In this document: positions 6,113-13,138 of the stretch, piece after piece
Layout: each line of letters begins with the position of its first letter
Position numbering within the stretch: the first letter of the stretch is position 1
Assembly: GCA_035639875.1 (NCBI GenBank)
Contig: DASQXE010000172.1
Coordinates: forward strand, 1 to 13,498
Direction of reading: 5' to 3'
From: JAIBJP01 sp035639875
GTDB lineage: Bacteria; Actinomycetota; Thermoleophilia; Gaiellales; Gaiellaceae
DNA: 13,498 nt
Translations under genes and position numbers: made by a program
The notes under the pieces: generated by a model
Database searches by the model: none
The model's input: the letters and a program-made list of their open reading frames with translations, nothing else
What the model was told of the DNA's origin: nothing

Positions 6113-7283
6113 CCGTCGCTTCCACGCGGAGCGAAGATGCGATCCGGCGCGCCGCTTCCTCGAGGCGATCGTCGGCCACCGTCAGCGAGATGCGGACGTA
6201 ACCCTCGCCGCTCGGACCGAATGAGGGTCCCGGGGAGACAACCACAGCAGCCTCTTCGAGGACGAGTTCGGTGAAGGTTGCGGACGAGTAGCCCTCGGGA
6301 ACCGCGACCCAGATGTACGGCGTCGCTTTCGGCGGCGTGGCCGGCAGCCCGATGGCGGCGAGGGCGTCGACCATGAGATCCCGACGGCGCCGATAGACGT
6401 CGGACATCCGCTGCGGAAAGTCGCGCGCGCGCGTGAGCGCCGCCACCGCGGCGAGCTGGAGCGCGTCGAACATGCCCGAGTCGAGATTCGTCTTCAGGTG
6501 GCGGTACCGCTCGACGACCTCGGCGTTCCCGGCGATCCAGCCGACCCGCCATCCTGTCATGTTCCATCCCTTGGAGAGCGAGAAAATCTCGACGCCGACC
6601 TCCTTCGCGCCCGTGGTCTCGAGGAAGCTCGGCGGCCGGTAGCCGTCGAACGCGATCTCCGAGTACGAGCAGTCGTGGACGACGATCAGGCCGTGCCGGC
6701 GGGCAAACTCGACTGCGCGCTCGAAGAAGCCCGCGGCGACCACCGCTCCGGTCGGGTTGTTCGGGTAGTTGAGGAAGAGGAGGTTCGCCCGCTCGAGCGC
6801 ACCTTCGGGCACCTCGTCCAGGGCGGGCATGAACTCGTTTTCCGCCCGCAGCGGCAGGTAGTGGAGCTCCGCGCCCGCGAACAGCGGGCCCGACGTGTAC
6901 GGCGGATAACCGGGGTCGGGCGCGAGACAGACGTCGCCTGGTTCGAGGCACGCGAGCGCGACGTGAGCGACCCCCTCTTTCCCGCCCAGTACGGGGATGA
7001 CCTCGTCGTTTGGGTCGATCCGGGTGTCGAAGCGGTCGCGATAGAACCCAGCGACGGCTTCCCGGAACGCATCGAGACCCCGATTCGACGGGTAGCGATG
7101 GTTCGTCGACTCCGCCACCCGGCGCTGCATCTCCTCGACCACCTCGGCGGGCGTCGACAGGTCGGGATCACCGATGCCCAGGCTGATCACGTCCACGCCG
7201 GCCTTCGTCTTCTGCTCGATCTTGCGCTCGAGCTCGGCGAAGAGATAGGGCGGGACGAGATCGAGACGGCGCGCGAACTTCAT
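6108..7283 (-). CDS. dapL: LL-diaminopimelate aminotransferase (DapL-type, PLP class I/II)
   Basis: Predicted to convert tetrahydrodipicolinate directly to LL-diaminopimelate with glutamate as amino donor, for lysine and peptidoglycan. It has 391 residues. Family segments are ISLGIGDPDLSTP (33-45), HRYPSNRGL (62-70), PVLGGKEG (97-104), LNYPNNPTGA (171-180), HDCSYSEIAFDGY (203-215), and the PLP lysine Lys238 in SLSKGWNMTGWRVGW. The ATG at 7283 overlaps the dapF stop as ATGA, so I prefer it over in-frame ATGs at 7295 and 7319 that reach further into dapF. Lying directly after dapF supports the DAP substrate over other class I aminotransferase substrates. This is the main uncertainty, because the fold is shared by many aminotransferases. 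Confidence 0.88.
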   Translation of the reverse strand: MKFARRLDLVPPYLFAELERKIEQKTKAGVDVISLGIGDPDLSTPAEVVEEMQRRVAESTNHRYPSNRGLDAFREAVAGFYRDRFDTRIDPNDEVIPVLGGKEGVAHVALACLEPGDVCLAPDPGYPPYTSGPLFAGAELHYLPLRAENEFMPALDEVPEGALERANLLFLNYPNNPTGAVVAAGFFERAVEFARRHGLIVVHDCSYSEIAFDGYRPPSFLETTGAKEVGVEIFSLSKGWNMTGWRVGWIAGNAEVVERYRHLKTNLDSGMFDALQLAAVAALTRARDFPQRMSDVYRRRRDLMVDALAAIGLPATPPKATPYIWVAVPEGYSSATFTELVLEEAAVVVSPGPSFGPSGEGYVRISLTVADDRLEEAARRIASSLRVEATA

Positions 7284-8074
7284 GTCCCGAGCCATTCCTC
7301 GGCCGTCTCGCCGCGGCAAATCTCCTGTGCCGGCCCCGTCAGGCGCGCGTGCATCCCCTCGTCGAGCTCCACGAGCAGGTCGCCGCCGGCGAGATGCACG
7401 GTGACCGGACTTTCACACCACCCGTTGGCAACGGCCGCGGCGGCCACCGCACAGGCGCTCGTCCCAGAGGAAAGCGTCTCCCCCGCCCCACGCTCCCAGA
7501 CGCCGGCCGTCGCCTCTCGCCTCGAGTCGATGCGGACAAGTTGCACGTTCGTGCGGTTGGGGAAACGGGGATGGTTCTCGACCAGCGGGCCCAGGCGCAG
7601 GAGCTCCGCGCGGTCAGGCTCCCTGGCGATGACGGCATGCGGATTCCCGACGGAGACGGGCGTGAACTCGAGGCGTGTTCCGTCGACCTCGAGATTCTCG
7701 AGCGGCGCTACGTCAACCGGTCCCATGTCCGTCTCCACCTCGAGGTCCCCGCGCATGCGCGCCACGACCTCGCGCCCGCCGACGACGATTGTGACCTCGG
7801 GCTTGCCACTCCGGCGCGCGAGCCAGCGCGCGGCGATGCGTGTCCCGTTGCCGGACAGCTCGGCGGTCGACCCGTCCGGGTTCCAGATCACGATCTCGGC
7901 ACGACCGTCGCCCGCGCTCACCACTTCGAGGACGCCGTCGGAGCCGACGCCGAAGTGGTAGTCGCACAGGCGGCGTACGAGCTCAGGCTCGAGCGGCGCC
8001 GGGAGCGTCCCTCGCACGACGAGCAGGTAGTCGTTCCCGAGCCCGTGCCATTTCTCGAACGGCAGCACGCCCAC
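7280..8074 (-). CDS. dapF: Diaminopimelate epimerase DapF with Ser at the first catalytic Cys position
   Basis: Converts LL- to meso-diaminopimelate. It has 264 residues and starts with the typical FEKWHGLGNDY. NPDGSTAEL then leads to SGNGTR, where characterised epimerases have CGNGxR. Position 74 is Ser (TCC), so the first of the two catalytic thiols is missing. The second half keeps ERGAGET (194-200) and GTSACA with Cys209, the second catalytic thiol. VGNPHAV (142-148) and PNRTNVQ (172-178) are also conserved. The GTG at 8074 has no Shine-Dalgarno but a TAGTCT hexamer 6 nt upstream, suggesting leaderless expression straight after a terminator. The stop overlaps dapL (ATGA). Family membership is firm; whether it is a full racemising enzyme is open. 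Confidence 0.92.
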   Translation of the reverse strand: MGVLPFEKWHGLGNDYLLVVRGTLPAPLEPELVRRLCDYHFGVGSDGVLEVVSAGDGRAEIVIWNPDGSTAELSGNGTRIAARWLARRSGKPEVTIVVGGREVVARMRGDLEVETDMGPVDVAPLENLEVDGTRLEFTPVSVGNPHAVIAREPDRAELLRLGPLVENHPRFPNRTNVQLVRIDSRREATAGVWERGAGETLSSGTSACAVAAAAVANGWCESPVTVHLAGGDLLVELDEGMHARLTGPAQEICRGETAEEWLGT

Positions 8075-8080
8075 GCGTCC

Positions 8081-8086
8081 AGACTA
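8081..8086 (-). promoter_or_regulatory. Putative -10 element of a leaderless dapF operon transcript
   Basis: Minus-strand TAGTCT fits TANNNT, and the dapF GTG begins after exactly 6 nt (GGACGC). There is no Shine-Dalgarno. A terminator ends just upstream, so dapF needs a promoter here. The -35 position falls in the terminator stem and shows no TTGACA-like sequence. Confidence 0.5.
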
Positions 8087-8096
8087 TCCCGCGGAG

Positions 8097-8133
8097 AAGG
8101 AAAGGGCCCGCTTTCGGCGGGCCCTCGTCTTTT
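8097..8133. terminator. Bidirectional hairpin terminator upstream of dapF
   Basis: Perfect 8-bp arms GGGCCCGC (8104-8111) and GCGGGCCC (8117-8124) enclose a 5-nt loop. On the plus strand the tail is tcgtcttttcc; on the minus strand it is tttccttctcc. In minus direction it would stop reading from the secreted-protein gene and the miaB-miaA unit before dapF. Confidence 0.7.
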
Positions 8134-8292
8134 CCGACCGTTCCGGGTTGGCGTGCGGGCCGAAGGAGTCAAACGGCGTGCCCGGTGTCGATCGGCCTCA
8201 CCTTTCCTGATGCCGCTTGCACCCCGTTCTTGCTGCCTCAAAAGGGGGAATCGCGGCGGGCCCGGCCAGCACGGGCCCTCCGCGTCGTGCGA
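8134..8292. other. Intergenic stretch with a second hairpin and a 12-bp repeat
   Basis: No intact gene was seen here. A long GC hairpin lies at 8253-8283: GCGG then GGGCCCG pairs with CGGGCCC then CCGC, with one mismatch and a 7-nt loop. It sits just after the 8293 stop, and on the minus strand it is followed by gattcccccttttg, a poor terminator tail. The 12-mer gccgaaggagtc at 8159-8170 recurs at 8299-8310, where it encodes DSFG at the end of the neighbouring gene. A short minus-strand reading (GKVRPIDTGHAV, then a stop) before the first copy could be a relic of the same domain. Confidence 0.35.
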
Positions 8293-8949
8293 TTACGAGC
8301 CGAAGGAGTCGACGACGAGCGGGGACTCGACCCGGGTGCGGTGCTTCCCGCGGTCATGCGGGACGCCGAGTAGCGCCGTCCGTTCGCAGCTGCTCGCGCC
8401 GTCAGCGACCTCGACGGCGATCCTGTAAACGCGACCGTCGCCGCGCCCACTCCGCTCAGCGCGGAGTCCCACCTGGCCGGGATCGTCCGCCCAGGCCGCG
8501 TCGGGCGACGTGTGGCCTTCGGCCGCCCCGTCGAGCGGTTCATCCTGCGTCACGCCGGTAATCGTGTACGTGAGCGCATCGCCGTTCGGATCGGTCGCGC
8601 CGCCGGCGGTGACCAGGCCGTAGCGGTGATTCGGCGTCCAGAGGTCTTCTCCCGCGGTCAACGCGGAGCAATTAGGGGTGCGTTGGGGCACACACAGCGT
8701 CGTTCCGCGTCCCCGTCGGATTCGAGCGCCTTGGGACCACCGCAATGCACACCGATGTAGCGGTACGCAGTCGAAAAGGACCAACGCGACACCCAGTCGT
8801 CCGAAATAGCTTGCAGGGTCGGTCTGGGCGCCGCTTCCCCCGGCCCCACGGATGTACGTACTGCAGTCTTCGGGTCCGCCCACTACCCCTGAGACGTGAT
8901 CGTGCCCGTTTGTGTCACCCGGTATGGGAAATGCGTTCGCCGGCGTCAC
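8293..8949 (-). CDS. Ig/cadherin-like domain protein of secreted type, probably frameshifted
   Basis: The open frame is 218 residues from GTG 8949. From about residue 92 onward it is convincing: TPNCSALTAGEDLWTPNH, ATDPNGDALTYTITGVTQDE, VGLRAERSGRGDGRVYRI, then a Cys-containing strand, a PHDRGK segment and a final VDSFGS. This resembles the beta-sandwich domain with an LWPPNH motif found in many bacterial secreted proteins. Residues about 1-48 (with DTNGHDHVSGVVGGPEDC) look plausible, but about 49-90 are Arg/Leu-rich with weaker third-position GC bias. Another frame over 8658-8849 reads more like protein there (DDWVSRWSFSTAYRYIGVHCGG). A signal peptide lies in a third frame just upstream (8915-9019). 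The likeliest reading is one secreted-protein gene broken by frameshifts. Function unknown. Confidence 0.55.
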   Translation of the reverse strand: MTPANAFPIPGDTNGHDHVSGVVGGPEDCSTYIRGAGGSGAQTDPASYFGRLGVALVLFDCVPLHRCALRWSQGARIRRGRGTTLCVPQRTPNCSALTAGEDLWTPNHRYGLVTAGGATDPNGDALTYTITGVTQDEPLDGAAEGHTSPDAAWADDPGQVGLRAERSGRGDGRVYRIAVEVADGASSCERTALLGVPHDRGKHRTRVESPLVVDSFGS

Positions 8950-9019
8950 GCGACCCGGCCAGGAACGCGAGTACCGCCAGGCCGCAGACGGCCGGCAGTA
9001 CGAGGACCGCGCGCTTCAT
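8915..9019 (-). pseudogene. Signal-peptide fragment, likely the true 5' end of the 8293 gene
   Basis: A 34-residue frame begins MKRAVLVLPAVCGLAVLAFLAG, a textbook signal peptide, and stops soon after. It has the best Shine-Dalgarno of the region (AAAGGTGG, about 7 nt before the ATG) and begins 46 nt after the miaA stop. It overlaps the 218-residue frame by 35 nt; one +1 shift would join the signal core to VTPANAFPIPG, giving an A-N-A signal peptidase site. No lipobox is seen. The alternative is a separate coupled mini-ORF, which I think less likely. Confidence 0.5.
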
Positions 9020-9065
9020 GTTGCCCACCTTTCGATCGGGCGTTGAAAGTGGGCCGCGTACTCAT

Positions 9066-9995
9066 TCAGGTACGACGGCCTGAGATTTCGTTGCCCCGAC
9101 GGGGTGATTCGCCGCGCGCAGCGGCGACGAGATCAGCTGCGACGGCCGCGGGCGGCCGGTCGGCGCGGAGACGAACGAGGCCGGGGATACGCCGCATCCA
9201 TTTCCGCTGATAGGCGGCGTACTGCGCGGTGCGGCGGGCGATGGCGGTGATCGCCTGGTCGCGCGGAAGCTCACCGATCTCGCGGAGGCCGATGATCTGG
9301 CGTGCGGTTCTCGAGATCGGCCGCGTGCGTGCCTTACCGACCTCCTCCTCGACGCCGAGCTCGAACATGGCGCGCGTTCGCGTCTCGATCCGAGCTTCGA
9401 GGACCTCCTTGGGAACCTCGAGGCCGAAGACGAGCGTTGGGTGTCGCATCTCGCCCGTCCAGAGACGGCTGCGGGGCGGCGCCAACGTCTCCCCCGTTTC
9501 CGTCAGCTCCAGAGCGCGGACCACCCGCCGGCGATCGTTGGGATGGACCGCGGCAGCGGCCGCCGGATCGCGCTCGGCGAGTAGGGCGTGTGCTCGCTCG
9601 GAGCCACTGTCGTCGTAGAGGCGCTCGTAGTGCTCGCGGACACCGGGCGGCGGGGCCGGCGGGAGGTCGAAATCGGCGAGAGCCGCGCGCAGGTAGAGCC
9701 CCGTACCGCCCACGACGATGGGCGTGCGACCCGCGGCGAGGATGTCGTCGACGCCCTCGTGCGCGAGCGCTGCGTATTCCGCGACGGACGCTTCGTACCC
9801 GAGCGGCCAGATCGCCACGAGGCGTGTCGGGGCGCTCGGCTGGTTCGTGAGGAGCGGCAGCGCGCGGTAGACCTGCATCGCATCTGCCGAGACGATTTCG
9901 GCCGGAATGCGCGCGACGACAGCCTCGGCAACGGCCGACTTGCCGCTCGCCGTGGGCCCGAAGATGGCGAGGACGCGAGGCTGCGGCGCGCTCAT
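9066..9995 (-). CDS. miaA: tRNA dimethylallyltransferase MiaA
   Basis: Transfers a dimethylallyl group to N6 of A37 in tRNAs that read UNN codons; MiaB then methylthiolates the product. It has 309 residues. The P-loop GPTASGKS is at 13-20, followed by SADAMQVYRAL (36-46), where the Asp acts as general base, and PIVVGGTGLYLRA (92-104). NDRRRVVRALEL and TAQYAAYQRKWMRR are also typical. I start at ATG 9995, which has a GGGGG purine run directly before it and where homology begins. An ATG-type extension to 10049 would add 18 residues with no family match. The gap to miaB is 86 nt and holds no gene. It includes a possible TANNNT element (TACCCT, 10035-10030), too weak to list separately. Confidence 0.95.
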   Translation of the reverse strand: MSAPQPRVLAIFGPTASGKSAVAEAVVARIPAEIVSADAMQVYRALPLLTNQPSAPTRLVAIWPLGYEASVAEYAALAHEGVDDILAAGRTPIVVGGTGLYLRAALADFDLPPAPPPGVREHYERLYDDSGSERAHALLAERDPAAAAAVHPNDRRRVVRALELTETGETLAPPRSRLWTGEMRHPTLVFGLEVPKEVLEARIETRTRAMFELGVEEEVGKARTRPISRTARQIIGLREIGELPRDQAITAIARRTAQYAAYQRKWMRRIPGLVRLRADRPPAAVAADLVAAARGESPRRGNEISGRRT

Positions 9996-10081
9996 CCCCC
10001 GGGGCCACCCCACGCCTCCACCCACTTCAAGGGTAGTGCGCGAAAACACGCGTGTGGTGGGCGGAATGGTGCGAGAGCGTG

Positions 10082-11407
10082 TCAGGCGGCAACGAGAGCT
10101 GACTGCGTTCCGCGTAGGGTGGTCGAGGTCGCGTCCTCGATTTGCACTTCGACCAGATCGCCCGGAGCAGCCGAGCCGCGGAAGTTCACCGTCGTGTTGC
10201 GCCGAGTCCGACCGCGCAGGAGCGAGCGATCCGTCCGGCTCGGGCCCTCGATGAGCACTTGCTCCACGCGGCCGATTCGCTCGCGGTTGCGCTCGCCGGC
10301 GACCCTCTGCACGACCGCTACCAGGCGCTCAATGCGCTCGCGCTTGACCTCCTCCGGCACCTGATCGGCCATCTTCGCCGCCTCCGTGCCGTGGCGCGGG
10401 CTGAAGACGAACGTGAAGGCGCTGTCGTACCGCACCTCCTCGACGACCTCAAGCGTCTCGCCGAAATCGGCGTCGGTCTCGCCCGGAAAGCCGACGATGA
10501 TGTCGGTCGTCAAGGCGAGGTCGGGGATAGCGGCTCGCAGCTTGTCCACGAGCGCCAGATAGCGGTCCCGCCCATACGTACGCCGCATCGCCTTGAGGAT
10601 GCGGGTCGATCCAGACTGAAGTGGCAGGTGCGCGTGCTCGCACACGCCGCCACACTCGGCCATCGCTGCGATCACCGGTGCGCGGAAGTCCTTGGGATGC
10701 GGGCTCGTGAATCGAATCCGCTCGATGCCTGGAATTCCGTCCACCGCGCGCAAGAGCTCGCCGAACTCCGTTTGGACGTCGGGGAGCAGGTCGCGCCCCC
10801 ACGAGTTGACGTTCTGGCCGAGGAGCGTGACCTCGCGGACGCCCTCGGCAGCCAGCTGCGTCACCTCTGCGACGATGTCTCCCGGCCGCCGGCTCACCTC
10901 GCGACCGCGCACCGCGGGGACGATGCAGTAAGAGCACACGGAATTGCAGCCCATCGAAATCTGCACCCACGCCTGGAACCTGCGCTCGCGGTGCGCGGGC
11001 AGATGTCCCGCGAAGCTCCTCTCGACGACGCCGAAACGGCCGCGCGGGACGCCGAACCCTCCCGCGCCGATCCACTCGCCGAGGTGCGAGATCGAACCCG
11101 GCCCGAAGGCGACGTCGACCTCCGGGTGGAGCTCGAAGATTCGCTCCCGCTGCGCCTCGGCGTAGCAGCCGCCGACGGCGATGACCCGCTCGGGGTCGGC
11201 TCGCTTGAGTGCAACCGCCTGCGCGAGGTGGGCGGCGAAGCGCTGATCGGGCTTCTCGCGGACCGTGCACGTGTTGAAGACGAGAATGTCTGCCTCCTCT
11301 TGTGAGACGGCCTCGCCCAGGCCGAGCGACTCGAGCATGCCCTTGATGCGCTCGGAGTCGTGCGCGTTCATCTGACAGCCGAACGTGGTGACGTGGTAGC
11401 GCTTCAC
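10082..11407 (-). CDS. miaB: tRNA-2-methylthio-N6-dimethylallyladenosine synthase MiaB
   Basis: Radical-SAM methylthiotransferase that turns i6A37 into ms2i6A37 using two [4Fe-4S] clusters. It has 441 residues. The UPF0004 domain supplies cluster ligands Cys11 (TFGCQMN), Cys47 (FNTCTVRE) and Cys81 (VGGCYAE). The radical SAM motif is CNSVCSYC with Cys154, Cys158 and Cys161. GQNVNSWG, FTSPHPKDF, HLPLQSGS and DIIVGFPGET follow, and a TRAM domain fills roughly the last 65 residues. The GTG at 11407 overlaps the rny stop as GTGA and matches the family N-terminus (KRYHVTTFGCQMN). The frame stays open another 534 nt upstream into rny, but that part is not MiaB-like. It lies directly upstream of miaA, the preceding enzyme in the same modification. 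Confidence 0.96.
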   Translation of the reverse strand: MKRYHVTTFGCQMNAHDSERIKGMLESLGLGEAVSQEEADILVFNTCTVREKPDQRFAAHLAQAVALKRADPERVIAVGGCYAEAQRERIFELHPEVDVAFGPGSISHLGEWIGAGGFGVPRGRFGVVERSFAGHLPAHRERRFQAWVQISMGCNSVCSYCIVPAVRGREVSRRPGDIVAEVTQLAAEGVREVTLLGQNVNSWGRDLLPDVQTEFGELLRAVDGIPGIERIRFTSPHPKDFRAPVIAAMAECGGVCEHAHLPLQSGSTRILKAMRRTYGRDRYLALVDKLRAAIPDLALTTDIIVGFPGETDADFGETLEVVEEVRYDSAFTFVFSPRHGTEAAKMADQVPEEVKRERIERLVAVVQRVAGERNRERIGRVEQVLIEGPSRTDRSLLRGRTRRNTTVNFRGSAAPGDLVEVQIEDATSTTLRGTQSALVAA

Positions 11408-12936
11408 TTCGCGAACTCTACGGCGCGGCTCTCCCGGATGACCGTGACCTTGATCTGCCCCGGATACTCGAGCTGATCCTCGATCTCGCGTGCGATCTCG
11501 TGTGAGAGAAGGACGGCGGTGTCGTCGTCCACCTCCGTGGGCTTGACCATGACCCTGATCTCCCGCCCTGCCTGGAGGGCGAAGACACGCTCGACCCCTT
11601 TCTTCTCGCCCGCGATCTTCTCGAGCGTCTCCAGGCGCTTGATGTAGCTCTCGAGACTCTCGCCGCGGGCCCCCGGGCGAGAGGCGGAGATCGCGTCGGC
11701 CGCGATCACGAGCACAGCCTCCACCGTTTGCGGCTGCACTTCGTAGTGGTGCGCCTCGATCGCGTGCACGACGTGCTGTGACTCGCCGTAGCGTTTCGCC
11801 TGCTGCGCCGAGATGAGCGCGTGCGAGCCCTCCACTTCGTGCGTCATCGCCTTGCCGATGTCGTGGAGGAGCGCCGCGCGCTTGGCGGTCTTGACGCTCG
11901 CGCCGAGCTCCGAGGCCATGATTCCGGCCAGGTGCGAGCACTCGAGCGAATGCTTGAGGATGTTCTGCCCGTAACTCGTCCGATAGCGAAGCCGGCCGAG
12001 GACCTTGACCAGCTCGTCGTGCATCTTCCCGCAGTTGGCCTCGAACACGGCCTGCTCGCCCGCGTGCCGGATGTGCTCGTCGATCTCCGCCTTCGACTGG
12101 TAGTACATCTCCTCGATCCGCGACGGATGAATGCGTCCGTCCTCGACGAGCTTGGCGAGCGTCAGCTTGGCCACCTCGCGCCGCACGCCGTCGAATGAGG
12201 AAAGCACCACGGCCTGCGGCGTGTCGTCGATGATGAAGTCGACTCCGGTCAGATTCTCGAGCGCGCGGATGTTCCGCCCCTCGCGGCCGATGATCCGGCC
12301 CTTCATATCGTCAGAGGGCAGCTCGACGATCGAGACCGTCGTCTCGGCTGCGTGGCTCGCCGCCACCCGTTGGAGCGCGTCGGCGACGAGGTTGCGGGCG
12401 CGGCGCTTTGCGTCCGTGCGGGCTTCCTCCTCCAGCTGCCGCACCATGCGCGCCATCTCGTGGCGCACGAGCTCCTCGGAGCGCTCGAGCAGATGCCGCT
12501 TCGCCTCGTCGACGGTCATGCCGGAGATGCGCTCGAGCTCCTTCAACTCGTTTTGGTTGGCGGCCTTGAGCTCCTCTTGGAGCTGTTTCAGGTGCGTCTC
12601 GCGGTCCGCAAACCCCTGCTCGCGCCGCTCGAGGTCCGTCAGCTTCCGGTCGATCTCCTCTTCCTTCGTGACGACGCGCTCTTCGATCTTGATGATCTCG
12701 GCACGCTTGTCCTTCAGCTCCTGCTCCACGTCCGCCCGGAGCTTGAGCGCGAGCTCCTTCGCCTCGACCTGCGCTTCGCGCCGCGTCGAATCCGCCGAGC
12801 GTTGTGCCTCCTCGGTCAGGCGCTTGCTTTCTTCCCGCGCCTGCGCGAGCCGTCCGCTCCCGAGGAGACGAAGAACGAGGGCGGCGACGACCGTCCCGGC
12901 CGCCAGGCCGACCAGTACGCCGATTGCAAGCTGCAT
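11404..12936 (-). CDS. rny: Ribonuclease Y
   Basis: Membrane-anchored endoribonuclease that starts mRNA decay. It has 510 residues, the normal length. A transmembrane anchor spans about residues 3-26. A long charged coiled coil runs from about 30 to 195. The KH domain includes GRIIGREGRNIRALENLTG (213-231) and IDDTPQAVVLSSFDGVRR. The HD domain has the metal-binding His358-Asp359 in AALLHDIGKA, preceded by ILKHSLECSHLAG and followed by SHALISAQQAKRYGE and HHYEV. The ATG at 12936 has AGGAG 6 nt upstream. The 202-nt upstream gap contains a probable recX terminator, so rny likely has its own promoter, though no clear one was seen. Its stop overlaps the miaB start. Confidence 0.97.
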   Translation of the reverse strand: MQLAIGVLVGLAAGTVVAALVLRLLGSGRLAQAREESKRLTEEAQRSADSTRREAQVEAKELALKLRADVEQELKDKRAEIIKIEERVVTKEEEIDRKLTDLERREQGFADRETHLKQLQEELKAANQNELKELERISGMTVDEAKRHLLERSEELVRHEMARMVRQLEEEARTDAKRRARNLVADALQRVAASHAAETTVSIVELPSDDMKGRIIGREGRNIRALENLTGVDFIIDDTPQAVVLSSFDGVRREVAKLTLAKLVEDGRIHPSRIEEMYYQSKAEIDEHIRHAGEQAVFEANCGKMHDELVKVLGRLRYRTSYGQNILKHSLECSHLAGIMASELGASVKTAKRAALLHDIGKAMTHEVEGSHALISAQQAKRYGESQHVVHAIEAHHYEVQPQTVEAVLVIAADAISASRPGARGESLESYIKRLETLEKIAGEKKGVERVFALQAGREIRVMVKPTEVDDDTAVLLSHEIAREIEDQLEYPGQIKVTVIRESRAVEFAK

Positions 12937-12998
12937 TGCTCGCTCCTACGTCGTCGCCCGTAGGAACGGCGTCGTGGGATCGGTGCGCGACGCGAAGA

Positions 12999-13014
12999 CC
13001 GGCCTACCGGCCTA
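12999..13014. repeat. Tandem 8-bp duplication in the recX-rny gap
   Basis: The octamer ccggccta occurs twice head to tail at 12999-13006 and 13007-13014, in the probable rny leader about 63 nt from its start codon. No coding role is seen. Confidence 0.5.
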
Positions 13015-13094
13015 TGAGCGGGACGCCCTCCGTGTCGCGGTGCCGCTTGTCATGTCGTAGTCGTCAGGGAGCTCGTTCGGGTTCCGATTCCGCG

Positions 13095-13119
13095 AAAAAC
13101 CGTTCCTTGCAGGCGGTTT
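13095..13119 (-). terminator. Probable recX terminator
   Basis: On the minus strand, 19 nt after the recX stop, arms AAACCG (13119-13114) and CGGTTT (13102-13097) pair, with a further CCT/AGG inside and a 2-nt bulge. A run of five Ts, partly in the stem, ends the hairpin. It is modest but well placed between recX and rny. Confidence 0.45.
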
Positions 13120-13138
13120 GGTAATTGCTGGTCTACGG

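Noticed and set aside
4709..6274. Plus-strand frame of 521 codons opposite hflX
   Set aside because: HflX on the other strand has complete GTPase motifs. The plus frame has no recognisable domain and reads like a mirror of the hflX codon bias.
7284..7319. Earlier in-frame ATGs for dapL (7295, 7319)
   Set aside because: They lengthen the overlap with dapF without family support. The ATGA overlap at 7283 gives a normal length.
6498..7961. Plus-strand frame of 487 codons opposite dapL/dapF
   Set aside because: It crosses two real genes on the opposite strand and shows no domain or ribosome binding site.
10030..10060. TACCCT and the ACACGCGTGT palindrome between miaB and miaA as promoter/terminator
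   Set aside because: There is no -35, the spacing to the ATG does not match the leaderless pattern, and the palindrome has no loop. Too weak to call.
11408..11941. N-terminal extension of the miaB frame
   Set aside because: It is open only because of high GC. It overlaps rny in another frame and has no MiaB-like sequence; the GTGA coupling at 11407 fits the family start.
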